Below, one piece after another: positions 9,603-19,144 of a DNA stretch of 20,332 bases. The notes below the pieces were generated by a model that had not been told where the DNA came from, did not search any database, and saw only the letters and a list, made by a program, of their open reading frames with translations. A program made the position numbers and the translations under genes. Within the stretch, counting starts at the first letter, position 1; every line of letters begins with the position of its first letter. Origin of the DNA: Acanthamoeba lenticulata (taxonomy: Eukaryota > Discosea > Longamoebia > Acanthamoebidae); the NCBI GenBank assembly GCA_002179805.1, contig NAVB01000559.1, positions 1-20,332 on the forward strand, written 5' to 3'.

Positions 9603-12471
9603 TCAAGCGCTGTCGTCATCGCTGTCCTGGCGGAGGTTGTAGTACGAGGAGCCCATGTCGTGACCCGGTATGGCCACCGCCGAGAAGTCGCGCCGCAACA
9701 CCAGGTCCTCAGCCCGGGTCTTCCTCGGTCCTTCCCTCCCCTCAACCGCTACATCATGACCGCCAGAACACACACGAGAGAAGGGTCAGCTCGTAAGACG
9801 TGAATGACTGGTGGAAACACGAACCTTGGAGCTGTGACTTGATGGTGCCGATACACTCGCTGATGGTGAACTCGATGTCGCAGTGGTTCTTGATGATAGA
9901 GAGGTGCTTCCACGTTTCGAGCTCGCCCTCCCGGATGGCCGCAGCGACTCTCGCCGACGTCGGGTTGGAGAGGAGGCCCTGGAAGCTGTTGAGCTGCAGA
10001 CGCAGGGGCTTGATGGTGATGTCGCCCTCATACTTTTGCGTAAAGATCGAGAGCACGGAGGCGAACGGCCCGGGCAGGCCCACTGCCGCCACGTTCTGCG
10101 CGTAGTGCTTCAGCTCGGCCTTGGTGAACTGGATCAGCTTCGTCAGCGGGTTGCGCTCCCAGCCTGCCTCATCAACACCACGCCAACGTCGTCAACACAT
10201 GTACCTCAATTACAGGCCACAGAAGAGAAAAGAAGAAGAAGAAGAAAGAGGAGCGCACCGATGGTGGAAAAGGGAATGACGTGCGGATTGACCTGCGAGA
10301 CGATGAAATGGTTCACGTTGAACATCTCGGAGAGCTTGGCCATGGGAAGATCAAACTCGAGGGAGCCGTCCTGCCAGGTGAGGCCCTCCGAGTAGTAGGG
10401 CACCACCCGGCCAGACTTGTCCTTGGCCATGAGCGCGACCGACTCGAACACGAGCGGGATGGCGCACGAGGCCAAGCAGGCCGACCACATCAACACGTGC
10501 GGCGCCGTCAGATAGTTAAGCAGCGTTGGATACTCGTTCTTGGAGGCCGGAGTGACGCTGATATTCACAATACGGCCCGTCCGCTGGTACGCCTCCAAGA
10601 ACGTGATATCGCCCAAGTTGGCCTGCACCTCACAATACAATGACAAAACGGGTGTCAGTCAACTATCGAAACCACAAAAATAAATAATAAATGACTATAC
10701 AAAAGAAAGGACAAAGGAGGACCTGGAGGGTCTTCTTGAGGACGTTGATGTCGAGCAGGGTGCCCTGAGTGAAGAAACGTTTGGTCCTGCGAGCGAACGA
10801 GCTAGAGAAGAAGCCCTGCTTCGATTCAGCCTCCTTCTTCTCGAAGAAGTTGAGGTCCAGGTGCCCTTCTGAAAAAACAAGCAAATATTAATATTATGAG
10901 AAATGAATAAATAAGAAACAATAAAAGAAGAAGCTTACCAGCAAACAGCTCAGGAATGTCTTCGTCGGTGCAGGTGCCGACGATAGCGGCCACGATGGAG
11001 CCCGCCGAGGAGCCCGAGATGACACGCGGGAGGAGACGGTTGTCATGAAGAGCCTTGACGACGCCCAAGTGGTACATGCCCAGTGTGATACCGCCTGACA
11101 GCAACAGTGCCGAGCGCCCGAGCGAGTGGCGCATCTCCAAGAAAAAGCGCAGCTTGCGCTTGAGTGTCGTTTCCTCGGCTGAGTCTTCTTCGCCTCCTTC
11201 ATGCACCAGCAGCAACTGTTGCAGCTCGGTCGTCGAGGGCGACTGGCCCGGCAGTGAGACCGCTCCACTGGCAGGGTGGAGCGGGGTGTAGAGCACGAAG
11301 CGCAGCGCTCGGCAGACTTCGTCTATGTACTCCTCCACAATATACTTGGTCCCCACGTGCGTCCGTGAGAACAGGTCCGCGTGTCCCACTCCGCCTTGCC
11401 TCTGCACAAAGGCGGGTTTACGTTAATGTACAAAAGGCAAATGAGATATCTGCATCAGATTGGAGAAAGGAAGGTACGCGGAGAAGGCCCTTGCGTAGGT
11501 GCCACATGAGGCCCTCGGCGTCGTTGGCGGCCATGAGCTGGCGGAAGAGGTCAGTCTTCTGCTCGATGAGATTGTGGTCGAAGTAGGGGGACTGTTTCTC
11601 GGCCTTCCACTTCTCGTTGCCCACCACAACGTCAAGCTCCTTGGCCAGCTGGGCCCACTCGGTGTAGGTAGGGGCGCGCTTCATCTGTCGCCGCAGCGAA
11701 TGCTGGCGCGAGCCTGAAGGAAGGGTCAGACATGGGCGGTGGCGCTTCATCAGACATCATACGCGGTGAAACATGGACGGTTGTGATCATAACGCGTACC
11801 AAGCTCATAGTAGATGAAGTGCAAAATGCTGTACAGTTTGGCGAGAATTGCGGCGAAGACCTGCAGCGAGGCCACCAAGAGGAGGCGCTTGGCCAGCAGC
11901 TTCGGCGCGAAGATAATTCTCAGGGCATGCATGCCCGTAGCCAGCATCCCGAGCGCCATTTCCGTCAGCTGCGCGGCATCGGTGGGTTAGCAGTGAGTCG
12001 AAGGCCGACGGTCAAAATAAAATAAAATAAAATAAAATAAAATCGAGCAAAGGACCGAGAACAGCTGCGCACCTTCTTGCGGAGAGCGTAGAAGGCGGTG
12101 AGGCGGGCGGACACGTCTACCGGAAGGCCGTCTACGGGGAAGCCCATGGTGATGCCTACGCACCGCATCCAGGGCATATCGGGTGCGTTCTTGGCCATCA
12201 TGACGCTCCACCAACTGGTGTGCCAAGGAGCACGAGTCACGGGAGAAAGCACAGTCCCGAGGTAAGCTGAGGGAAGACAAAAGTGCGCGGCCTGCTTCCT
12301 GCAGGAATAGCGTGGCGGGTGGGACCTTTGGATGAAAGCGATGAAGGCAAGGATGAAGGAAGTGGGAAGGAGGCGGCGCCAGGTCGGTATACCGCTTCGG
12401 GTGGTACCCAGGGGCGCACCAAACCCGGCGCTCGCGCTCGCCACTGTTGCCACGCCGCTGCACGACGCCAT
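9603..12471 (-). CDS. Patatin-domain triacylglycerol lipase, SDP1/TGL3-4-5 type
   Basis: Nine exons join in frame: 12326-12471, 12073-12214, 11800-11968, 11478-11713, 10939-11401, 10723-10868, 10259-10622, 9825-10163, 9603-9730, giving about 710 residues. The N-terminal quarter has hydrophobic stretches (end of exon 1; most of exon 3), fitting lipid-droplet or membrane attachment. A DUF3336-like segment with YTEWAQLAKELD and the WHLRKGLLR region follows in exon 4. The patatin domain has the oxyanion loop SGGITLG (333-339), the nucleophile elbow GSSAG (361-365, Ser363) and the partner Asp in WQDGS (Asp519), so the Ser-Asp dyad is intact. The family hydrolyses stored triacylglycerol to fatty acids. 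The start is the first ATG of a hydrophobic exon whose phase fits exon 2; an internal ATG pair at 12196-12201 is the alternative. The acceptor of the last exon is the least certain junction, chosen because it keeps the frame to the TGA at 9603. Confidence 0.85.
12014..12043. repeat. (AAAAT)6 microsatellite in a lipase intron
   Basis: Six perfect AAAAT units lie inside the 104-base intron between exons 2 and 3 of the lipase gene. On the sense strand this is ATTTT, a T-rich tract about 45 bases upstream of the acceptor, where it may serve as part of the pyrimidine-rich signal. Its length is likely to vary between strains. Confidence 0.9.
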
Positions 12472-13265
12472 CTTGTGTACCAATTGCGAAAACAAAGAAC
12501 TTGAACAAATCAGGTCTATCGTATCTTGTAAATTGAAGCGCCTTGACAAGGAGCGTACCTACGTTGCAACCAGCCGAGTTTAAACGAAAAAATGTACAAA
12601 TTGCCTCGGCGGCCTTGAGTTTGGGAGGGGAGGCAGAGCAAGCAGATGCTTGGCTCTTCTAAATTGATCAACTACACTTGCGACTTTCCGACAATCAACG
12701 GCTCCCACGTCAAACTCCTGTGTGATTTGTGCTTCTTCGAGGTGCTCCCAAACAAAACCAAGGGCGTGGAGGTCGTTATTTCCTGCGGAGCGGCTGGCTG
12801 CTGAAATTTGTGGTATTAGAGGCAATCTACGATTAGCGTTTTTGAGATTCCGGATGTTCCCTTGACTTGCAAGAGCAAGGAAATCCGCCAGGAAGGCAAG
12901 CTGCGCGTCGGCGTGACGCCACGGGTTCAAGATGAACCATGATGCTGGCTGTGAGCGTGGGACGCCCGACAATCCCTTTCTCTTCAATTGGCTGTTCAAA
13001 CACCCTTCCTGCGGTCAACAGCCACAACGTCTATGTTTGAAGATGGGCATTGCTGTATCGGTCGTTGGCATTGTCAAAGTGTTTATGCTCTGGCACAGAG
13101 CGCGGGCATGAGTGAAAGAAGGATACATCAAATCGTAGAAAGCACATGTAGGTAAAATGAAATGGCTGCGGGTAGGTCAAGGAGTGGGCGTTGATGCTAG
13201 TAGTGCAGTGGCTGAGTTTACAACCAAGATCGTTCTCCTCATCTGGACACATGTACGTGGCCTGC
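12472..13265. other. Mostly non-coding stretch between lipase start and lectin stop
   Basis: This 794-base stretch should hold the lipase promoter and the 3' UTR of the lectin gene. It is less GC-rich than the neighbouring exons. I see no tRNA, no clear TATA box and no AATAAA on the minus strand just after the lectin stop. One open frame inside it is listed separately as doubtful. Confidence 0.5.
12580..12999 (-). CDS. Doubtful ORF of 139 codons, no recognised family
   Basis: An ATG-started frame of 139 codons lies on the minus strand between the lectin and lipase genes. The product is rich in Ala, Leu and Arg, with no signal peptide, Cys pattern or motif I can name. No flanking exon with matching phase was found. 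A shorter plus-strand open stretch over about 12664-12810 is equally unremarkable. It may be a chance ORF, a species-specific gene, or transcribed UTR. Confidence 0.2.
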   Translation of the reverse strand: MNSQLKRKGLSGVPRSQPASWFILNPWRHADAQLAFLADFLALASQGNIRNLKNANRRLPLIPQISAASRSAGNNDLHALGFVWEHLEEAQITQEFDVGAVDCRKVASVVDQFRRAKHLLALPPLPNSRPPRQFVHFFV

Positions 13266-14247
13266 TTAGGCGCTGCAGTTGGCGGTGACCGACTCAATGG
13301 AAGAGCCAGCGGAAGTGGAGTTGAGCGGAGTGCGGAGGACATAGCCTGGGCCAGTTTGAGAGGTTCCAACAGCAGGTAGGATGAACGGCTCGAAGTTGAA
13401 AGTGTTGCTGGTACCAACGCGGTTCAAATTCCAGAACTGTTTTGGGCCAAGTCAGCCCTGCACTCGTGCGGGAGTCGCAGTACTGAGCGAAAGCGTACCT
13501 GGGTGATCTCTTGATCGGCCGCAATGGCAAAAGTAACCGAGGCTGAGCTTAGAGCTCGTGAACCGGTGTTGGAAAGGGTGAGGTCGTAGATCTGGAAGTT
13601 GGAGGTACTATCGTTCCAAGAGCCACCAGCACCTGACCGCGGTTGCTGGGTCACATTCAGAGCGCAGCCAGCGGCGGCAGACGGGCTAGGCATGGGAGTG
13701 TTGACAATAGTGGGCGAGGACGTGGGCGAGGCAGAGGCGGAAGCCGCAGGTGACGCAGAGGCGGAGGCCGCAGGCGAGGCGGAAGCTGAAGGAGATGGAG
13801 CAGGGCTCACGTTGGGGCACTGAGTGTCTACGACAGACACAGGCGAGTTGACGTCAGCGTTGTTGACGATGAAGCCAAACACATGGCTCTGTCCGGCGGG
13901 AATGCCGCCAGCTTGGATTCTCCAGTCAGGAAGGCGGAAGAGGGAGCCAGAGACGCGGACAACTTCCCAGAACTGGGCAAGGTCGCCCAGAATGTTGAGG
14001 CTCACGTTGGAGACAGGAAGAGAACCGGCAGTGATGACTACAATCCACAGCGAGTGGTTGCTGTTGTTGTCAAACCAAGTTGCCTGGCGGGTGGCGTTCA
14101 GCGAGACACTGCAGCTACTCTCTGGATGAGGTGTTTATGGGAGGGTTAGTGAGGGTCACAGCCGACTCGGGAGAGGAAAACTGTACGGGCAGAGGTACAG
14201 CCGAAGAGCAGGACAATCAGGACAGCAATAGCAAAGAGTTGCTTCAT
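13266..14247 (-). CDS. Luke-type cyst-wall lectin: signal peptide plus two CBM49-like domains
   Basis: Three exons (14187-14247, 13499-14121, 13266-13436) give a 284-residue secreted protein. Residues 1-20 form a signal peptide with a likely cleavage after Cys-Thr-Ser-Ala. Domain 1 (about 21-122) and domain 2 (about 173-284) share the CBM49-like pattern: an N-terminal Cys, Trp-rich beta strands, an FW pair (71-72 and 229-230) and a closing Cys. Both domains have Asn-x-Ser/Thr sites. They are joined by a linker (about 123-172) of Ser, Pro and Ala, built from repeats of the type SASASPAA. From memory of the Acanthamoeba cyst-wall literature, Luke lectins have two or three CBM49 domains with such spacers, bind cellulose and are made during encystation. 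There is no catalytic domain, so it is not a cellulase. A TATA box lies 69 bases upstream of the start, so strong regulated expression is likely. Confidence 0.85.
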
Positions 14248-14315
14248 GTTAAGCTGGGCGGTTAGGTTGCTTGTTAGCAGAGGTTGTTGTTGCTTTTTGA
14301 GTGGAGGACGAGCCA

Positions 14316-14322
14316 ATTTATA
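14316..14322 (-). promoter_or_regulatory. TATA box of the lectin gene
   Basis: The minus strand reads GGCTATAAATTGG here, a consensus TATA box 69 bases upstream of the lectin ATG. That leaves room for a short 5' UTR. No comparable TATA box was seen upstream of the other genes. Confidence 0.75.
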
Positions 14323-14717
14323 GCCTACCACGCGGATGACCAGCTAGGCGAGCTCTTGTGAACTGCACTGAGAAGGTCGGACGGACTGAAGGCCATCTTG
14401 CGGGGAGGTCAACCAGCCAAATGTTTTCAAAGGGCGAGGGGCAGCGTCGCCTTCGTGAATTTCTGTGAGTGCGGCGGAGGAGCTTTGTTTAGAAGACATG
14501 ATCTGTCGCGCCCACAGTCCTACAATACCATGTGTTGAGCATGCGCTAGCTTCCCGGCAACAGTGCTCTGCTTCTTGGGCCGCCACTCGAACTTGCTGAG
14601 CGTTTCAACGTGAAATGCATTCTTTCGTGTTTTCCAATCAATTTAAAATTTTTGGTTTTTTCGGCGCCATGTTATTGTGGGGCGTGAGAAGCAACCGCCG
14701 GTTTGGCCGTTGGGCAA

Positions 14718-14729
14718 TTTGGCGCGAAA
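14718..14729 (+). promoter_or_regulatory. E2F/DP consensus site upstream of cyclin B
   Basis: The sequence TTTGGCGCGAAA matches the E2F consensus TTTSSCGC in full and reads almost the same on both strands. It lies 155 bases upstream of the cyclin ATG. E2F/DP factors drive cell-cycle genes in animals, plants and amoebae, so this is a good candidate control site for the cyclin gene. Function is inferred from sequence only. Confidence 0.65.
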
Positions 14730-14883
14730 GCGGGCGCGTAAAAAAAGCAACGGTGCCGGCAACCACCATGCTTCTTGCCCGCTCACCACTCGCAAGGCTT
14801 CACACCTGTCAATTCGAGACAATTAATCTTTAAGAACGCCTTGGGGCCTGGCCACTTCATCCATTTACCGAGCAAATAACACG

Positions 14884-16609
14884 ATGTTGAGCAGAGCAGC
14901 CAAGGTCCGCTTCCGCGACGAGAATCAGGCCGCTGAAGATGCACTTCAAGACGCCATCAAGCGGCCACTTAAGCGCGCTAAGCTTCCTACTGTCGCTGAT
15001 GCCTCGAAGAAGCGCGCTGCTCTCGGCGACGTCTCCAACACCGTGTCTGCCCTCGGTGCCGGACTCGGGGGCGTTGCGAAGAAGCCCGCCCTTGAGGCCT
15101 CGTCCATTTCGAAATCGTCGAAGGTCACAATCACCACTGTGGATAAGGAGAACAAAATCCTCAGTGACAAGGAGCGAGCCATCCGATCGACATCTGGTCT
15201 CACCTCTACCCTCGGTAAGACCACTTCCACCCTCGGTCTCACTCGGGCAACGGTGAAGGTGCCCTCGGCCACATCGGCAGCGCTAAAGACCACATCGAGC
15301 CTTACGACCACTGGAGCTGCTCGCACAATCGTCAAGGCCAAGCGGGCCACCTCGGCCACCGTGACATCGGCTGCCGTTCAGCTCAAAGCGACCACATCCA
15401 CCCGCTTGATCTCTTCGGAGAAGATCACCGCCCGTAGCGATGCGATGGAGGTCGTGCTCGACAAGAGCAAGGAGGAAATGAGCGAGGAGGAATCAGAATC
15501 GGAAGATGAGCAGCCAGCAACTGGCGCGAACAAGACCGTTATCCACCGGGCCGTCGAGACTGTACCAAGCTCGGAGCCCTCCCAGCGAGAGCCGCGCCTG
15601 TCGACGACCCATCTCTTAAGCAACATCTTCGCCGGCGTTGATCTGGAGGAGGTTGAAGACATTGACGCCGACGACAGGGATGACCCGCTGCAGTGCGTCC
15701 ACCTCGTGGAGGACATCTTGACTGTCCTGCGCGAGCGAGAGGTCAGGGAGAAGCCCAATCCCAACTACATGTCCCTCCAACAGAGCATCAACGCGAAGAT
15801 GCGTGGCATCCTCGCTGACTGGATGATCGACGTGGGCTCCACCTTCACCCTCCTCTCCGAGACGGTCTTCCTCGGAGTGCGCCTCATGGACATGTTCCTC
15901 TCTCGCAAGATGGTGTCTCGCGAGCGTATCCAGCTGGTCGGCATCGCCTCTCTGGTCATCGCCTCCAAGTTTGAGGAGATCCGGTCGCCCTTCATCGAGG
16001 ACTGGATCTGGATCTCGGACGAGGCTTACACGCGCGACCAGATCCTCCGCATGGAGAAGATCATGCTCGAGGTCCTCGACTACAGCATGGGTGTCCCGAC
16101 TCCCCTCCACTTCCTTCGACGGTTCTCTAAGGTGCACCTCTCTCACTTCCTTTGTTGCTCAGTTCTTGTCGCTTATATTCTCGCTGTTGTTGCGCGTTTC
16201 AGGCCGCCAAGTCAGACGCCAGGACGCACACGCTCTCCAAGTACCTCACTGAGCTGAGCATGCCCGAATACGCGATGCTGCGTTTCTCGCCCTCGACCAT
16301 CGCCGCCGCTGCGGTCTTCCTGGCCAGGAAGATGACTCACAAGACCCCCACATGGGTAAGGATTTGCCTCTTCTACGAAGCTCTTATGTTTGTGTTCTCT
16401 TGTCTCACCGTGTCTCTCCGCAGAACAAGACGCTTCAGCACTACACCAAGTATGCCGCGAATGACCTGATCCCGTGTGCGATGCTGCTCAACGAGCTGCA
16501 CTCGGCACCCAAGGAGGGCACAGAGGCCTACTTTGTGGCAGTCAAGAAGAAGTACGCCAACGAGGGCCTCCTGGCCGTCTCGACCATCCCCGGCACTACG
16601 TTCGACTGA
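14884..16609 (+). CDS. G2/mitotic B-type cyclin
   Basis: Three exons (14884-16131, 16203-16355, 16424-16609), all joined in phase 0, encode 528 residues. The N-terminal region has a textbook destruction box, RAALGDVSN (44-52), and a KEN box (88-90), the degrons by which the anaphase-promoting complex removes mitotic cyclins. Residues 90-200 are low-complexity Thr/Ala/Ser/Lys, followed by an acidic stretch (about 195-215). The cyclin box starts with MRGILADWMIDV (306-317), the B-type signature, and includes LVIASKFEE and PTPLHFLRRFSK. The C-terminal cyclin fold spans exons 1-3. It should bind and activate a CDK1-type kinase for entry into mitosis. The first exon is unusually long for this window (416 codons without an intron). 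The start ATG follows an A-rich leader. Confidence 0.95.
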
Positions 16610-17066
16610 GAACAGCTTGCGAACCCCATCCGGCCTTCTCTCCTACTTCTCTCCGTCGACTTGGGTTTTTGCTTAGACGACGTCACCCGGCCTTCGAAGC
16701 GTCGGCTGCTGTGGCGGTTGTCTACCGCCTTTTTTTTTTCTACCCTCTCTCCCTCAGTCGTCTCGCCGGTCGGACAAGGAGGACTCGTCCACGACGCACG
16801 CGACTCGAGGTGATGGCCCGCGCCTAACGCTGCGAAAGATTACGCAGGGCCTCTCTTCCTTTCTCTCTTCCTCCTCACTTCGCGCCCTCTCGTTGTATAG
16901 TACCGCCACCCGAATGTTTGGGACGCTGTGTAGGCTCCTGCGGGTGGTGCAGCTGCGAATAAAAAGGCACCAACTCATCCATCACGTTGTACAAATTCAT
17001 GACCTCCTTGCTCTTCTTGCTTTACATCATCGCCATAGAGCAATAAGAAAGGCGTTGCTGCTCTGT
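16610..17066. other. Convergent 3' region between cyclin and LIM genes
   Basis: The 457 bases hold the 3' UTRs of two convergent genes. The plus strand has a T run (16731-16739), CT-rich tracts and one AATAAA. I see no ORF with recognisable content and no RNA gene. Confidence 0.6.
16958..16963 (+). terminator. Polyadenylation signal AATAAA, cyclin gene
   Basis: AATAAA lies on the plus strand about 350 bases after the cyclin stop codon and about 100 bases before the end of the convergent LIM gene. It is the only plus-strand AATAAA noticed in this gap. Confidence 0.5.
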
Positions 17067-17704
17067 CTACGCCGACTGGTTCTCAGCCTCGCGTAGGGTC
17101 TGGACCTCGTGGACGCACTTGAGGCAGGCGATTTGGTTCTCGAGTTCGTAGCACTCCTCGCCAAGAGCAATGCTACACCGCACGCACGTGAAGCACTTGG
17201 GGTGGTAGCGTCGTCCGCTGACCTCGCGGTACTCGCTCAGAAGAGGGTGGGTGCACCGTGCACACTTCTCGCCGCACTCATGACACAGAACCTGGTTTAC
17301 GTTGTGAGGGCAGAAGAAGAGTGCATCTTTCAGCGCAGGCCCGTTGACAAAGATGAGAGGGAGGGTACTCGGTTCTCCCACTCGACAAGGGGAGTGGTCT
17401 TGCCGCCCACAGTGCAGTTGCAGGCCCCACAGCGGAGGCAGTCTATGTGGTAGGGCTGGTTCTTGAAGACCTTGTAAATGCCCACCTGCGGGAAGTGGCC
17501 CTGGCACGTCGGGCACGCGCCCACTGGCTGAACCTGCTGGATTGACTACTCTCGCACCAACGTTGAGAGGGGCGTGTGTGTTTGGCTCCGGCAACAATCC
17601 ATCCACACAACACCAGAAAACTTGGTTTCCATCTTCTGATGTTGCGCACATGCGTTGTTGCCGCTCATAGGACGAGGAGGGCTACGCACCACGGTCATAG
17701 ACAT
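17067..17704 (-). CDS. Small protein with two LIM domains
   Basis: Three exons (17690-17704, 17369-17536, 17067-17291), all phase 0, give 135 residues. LIM1 has the complete zinc ligands C14-x2-C17-x18-H36-x2-C39-x2-C42-x2-C45-x18-C64-x2-C67. LIM2 has C71-x2-C74-x16-H91-x2-C94-x2-C97-x2-C100-x16-C117-x2-C120. The spacings fit the LIM consensus and the domains are only three residues apart. LIM domains are protein-binding zinc modules, common in actin-associated proteins, so a cytoskeletal adaptor role is likely but not shown. The first exon codes for just five residues (MSMTV) and ends at a GTGCGT donor; it is the least certain part. The start is only 127 bases from the stop of the rhamnosidase gene on the same strand, with no TATA box visible. 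Confidence 0.85.
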
Positions 17705-17816
17705 GGCGCAAGTTCTACGGCGTTGCTTTGGTTGTTTGTTTGTTTGTTTGTTCTCTTGACAAAGAGAGCTTTGGTCGCCAGGGGATGATAACCGAAAGAG
17801 ATCGCCGTCTTCTCCT

Positions 17817-17822
17817 TTTATT
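17817..17822 (-). terminator. Polyadenylation signal AATAAA, rhamnosidase gene
   Basis: AATAAA lies on the minus strand about ten bases after the TGA of the rhamnosidase gene, implying a very short 3' UTR, as expected where the next gene starts about 110 bases further on. Confidence 0.6.
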
Positions 17823-17831
17823 GACTCCACC

Positions 17832-19076
17832 TCAAGCCACCGCCAGTGGAACAGTAGCAGACGGCGCTTCCTCGCCATCAGCAACAGACGATGACGGGCT
17901 GCGGCGGTCGCTGCAAAGGACAGCCACACGCAGCTTCTTGGCGGTGCCAAAGCAGGGCTCGCCAAAGACGGTGTCGTTGGCCCACACACGGCACGCGCTG
18001 CGGAAGAGGCACTCGCGCTCGACGACGTGGGTCGAGGTCCCGGCGTCGCACGCGCCCGTCGCGTAGGAGCTGCACGAGACACCGCCATGTGGAGTGCCGA
18101 ACGAGGCAAAGGTCACAACGGAGATCACCCGGTCGGGGTCGGCGCAGGCCAGCGCGAGCTGCTGGCCCTCGCCGACCTCGCCGCAGGTGGCAGCCGAGCT
18201 CTTGCCGTTGGACAGGACGAACACGTAGTTGCCGCTGGAGACGCGGAACTCGACCGCCGCGTTGCTGCCGCGCGCGGCGATGACGCCCGGCACGCCCGCG
18301 ATGAAGCCGCGGCCGGCGGTCCACACCGGGCGGCCGCTCTCGGTCACGACGTAGGCCGAGTAGTCGAGCAGCGGGATCGTGATGTTGGCCACGGCCTGAC
18401 TGGGCACGCGCGCCCACACCGAGAGCGTCGAGCCATCAGGCGCCATTTGCCACGCGGCCCCGACGGTGCCGACAGGCCAGCGCAGGGTGGCGTTGACGCC
18501 GCGCAAGCCCGACAGCAGCAGCACGCCCGACGGCGGCGGCTCGATGACCAGCTCGCGGTAGCCCGTCGAAGTGGGCGCCTGGCGCACGCCGGCGAGGGTC
18601 TGGTACATCCAGTCGCCCACGCTCCCGAACATGATGTGGTTCCGCGAGTCCATCGTGGGCGAGCCGCTCGGCGCGTTCCACAGCTCCCACAGCGTGGTCT
18701 ACGCGCGCGGTGAAAACCACAACAACAACGACACGTCAGCGTCGGGGGTCAAAGCCAAGAGGGCAACGACGACGTGTAGACATACGGCGGGCGTCTCCAC
18801 AGTCTGCATCCACATGTAGGCCCACGAGGGATACGTCGTCTGAGTCGCCTGCGGTGATGAGAGTCCCGCGGTGGACACGAGCGTGAGTGGGGTATACCCA
18901 ACCACACACACCCCAACACCACCACACCCATCACCCCGTGGCCCCCTGGGGCCAACTCCCAAATTGGGTAGTGGGGGTGGTGATCGATGAAGCCAGTCTT
19001 GGGGAAAGGCGCACCAACTGGAGGGCGAGATCAGTTCGCCCGAACTTGGACAGGGCCGGGAGGAGGTATTTCGTCC
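17832..19076 (-). CDS. GH78 alpha-L-rhamnosidase, C-terminal part, with SUEL lectin domain (5' part missing)
   Basis: Three exons join in frame (19015-19076, 18786-18848, 17832-18698), giving about 330 residues. The first two exons and the start of the third match the end of the GH78 (alpha/alpha)6 barrel: GTKYLLPALSKFGRTDLALQ, then YPSWAYM, TTLWELWNAP and SRNHIMFGSVGDWMY. The Glu in TTLWELW corresponds to the probable catalytic base of the family, from knowledge of GH78. A beta-sandwich follows, and the last about 95 residues form a Cys-rich SUEL/Gal_Lectin domain (CGEV...SFGTPHG...ECLFRSACRVWANDTVFGEPC...LCSD). GH78 enzymes release L-rhamnose from glycans and are usually bacterial or fungal. 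A full-length enzyme needs several hundred more N-terminal residues. The acceptor at 19077 shows that more exons should lie to the right, yet a formin gene on the other strand occupies that DNA. Confidence 0.8.
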
Positions 19077-19101
19077 CTGCGTGCGACACATAGGCCTTAG
19101 G

Positions 19102-19130
19102 AAACAAACAAAACAAAACAAAACAAAAAC
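19102..19130. repeat. A/C-rich simple repeat (AAAAC-type)
   Basis: A run of AAAC and AAAAC units fills the short gap between the most upstream visible exon of the rhamnosidase gene (minus) and the first visible exon of the formin gene (plus). Read on the minus strand it looks like a T-rich tract before an acceptor. Read on the plus strand it resembles the A-rich tract before the formin acceptor at 20058. It is a natural place for a misjoin or recombination. Confidence 0.85.
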
Positions 19131-19144
19131 AATCCGATCGGCAG

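Larger units (their letters stand above)
14248..14883. other. Divergent promoter region between cyst-wall lectin and cyclin B
   Basis: These 636 bases separate the start codons of the lectin gene (minus) and the cyclin gene (plus). The left part carries the lectin TATA box; the right part carries an E2F consensus and a second related GGCGCC-containing T-rich stretch (about 14656-14668). An 80-codon minus-strand ORF (14344-14586) has no recognisable feature and is treated as chance. Confidence 0.6.

Noticed and set aside
12014..12043. AAAAT repeat as a possible origin or CRISPR-like array
   Set aside because: Simple microsatellite within an intron; no spacers and no associated genes.
13266..14247. 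Lectin gene as a cellulase or chitinase
   Set aside because: Only two carbohydrate-binding domains and a linker are present; there is no catalytic domain in the 284 residues.
14344..14586. Minus-strand 80-codon ORF upstream of the lectin TATA box
   Set aside because: No motif, no splice partner, and it sits in a divergent promoter region.
15616..16146. Minus-strand open frame of 176 codons
   Set aside because: Antisense to the cyclin box, which has clear family motifs on the plus strand.
18027..18713. Plus-strand open frame of 228 codons
   Set aside because: Antisense to the rhamnosidase/lectin exon; composition dominated by Arg, Ala and Gly as expected of a GC-rich shadow.
18940..18953. 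Palindrome GGCCCCCTGGGGCC
   Set aside because: It lies inside a GC-rich rhamnosidase intron with no spacing or context suggesting function.
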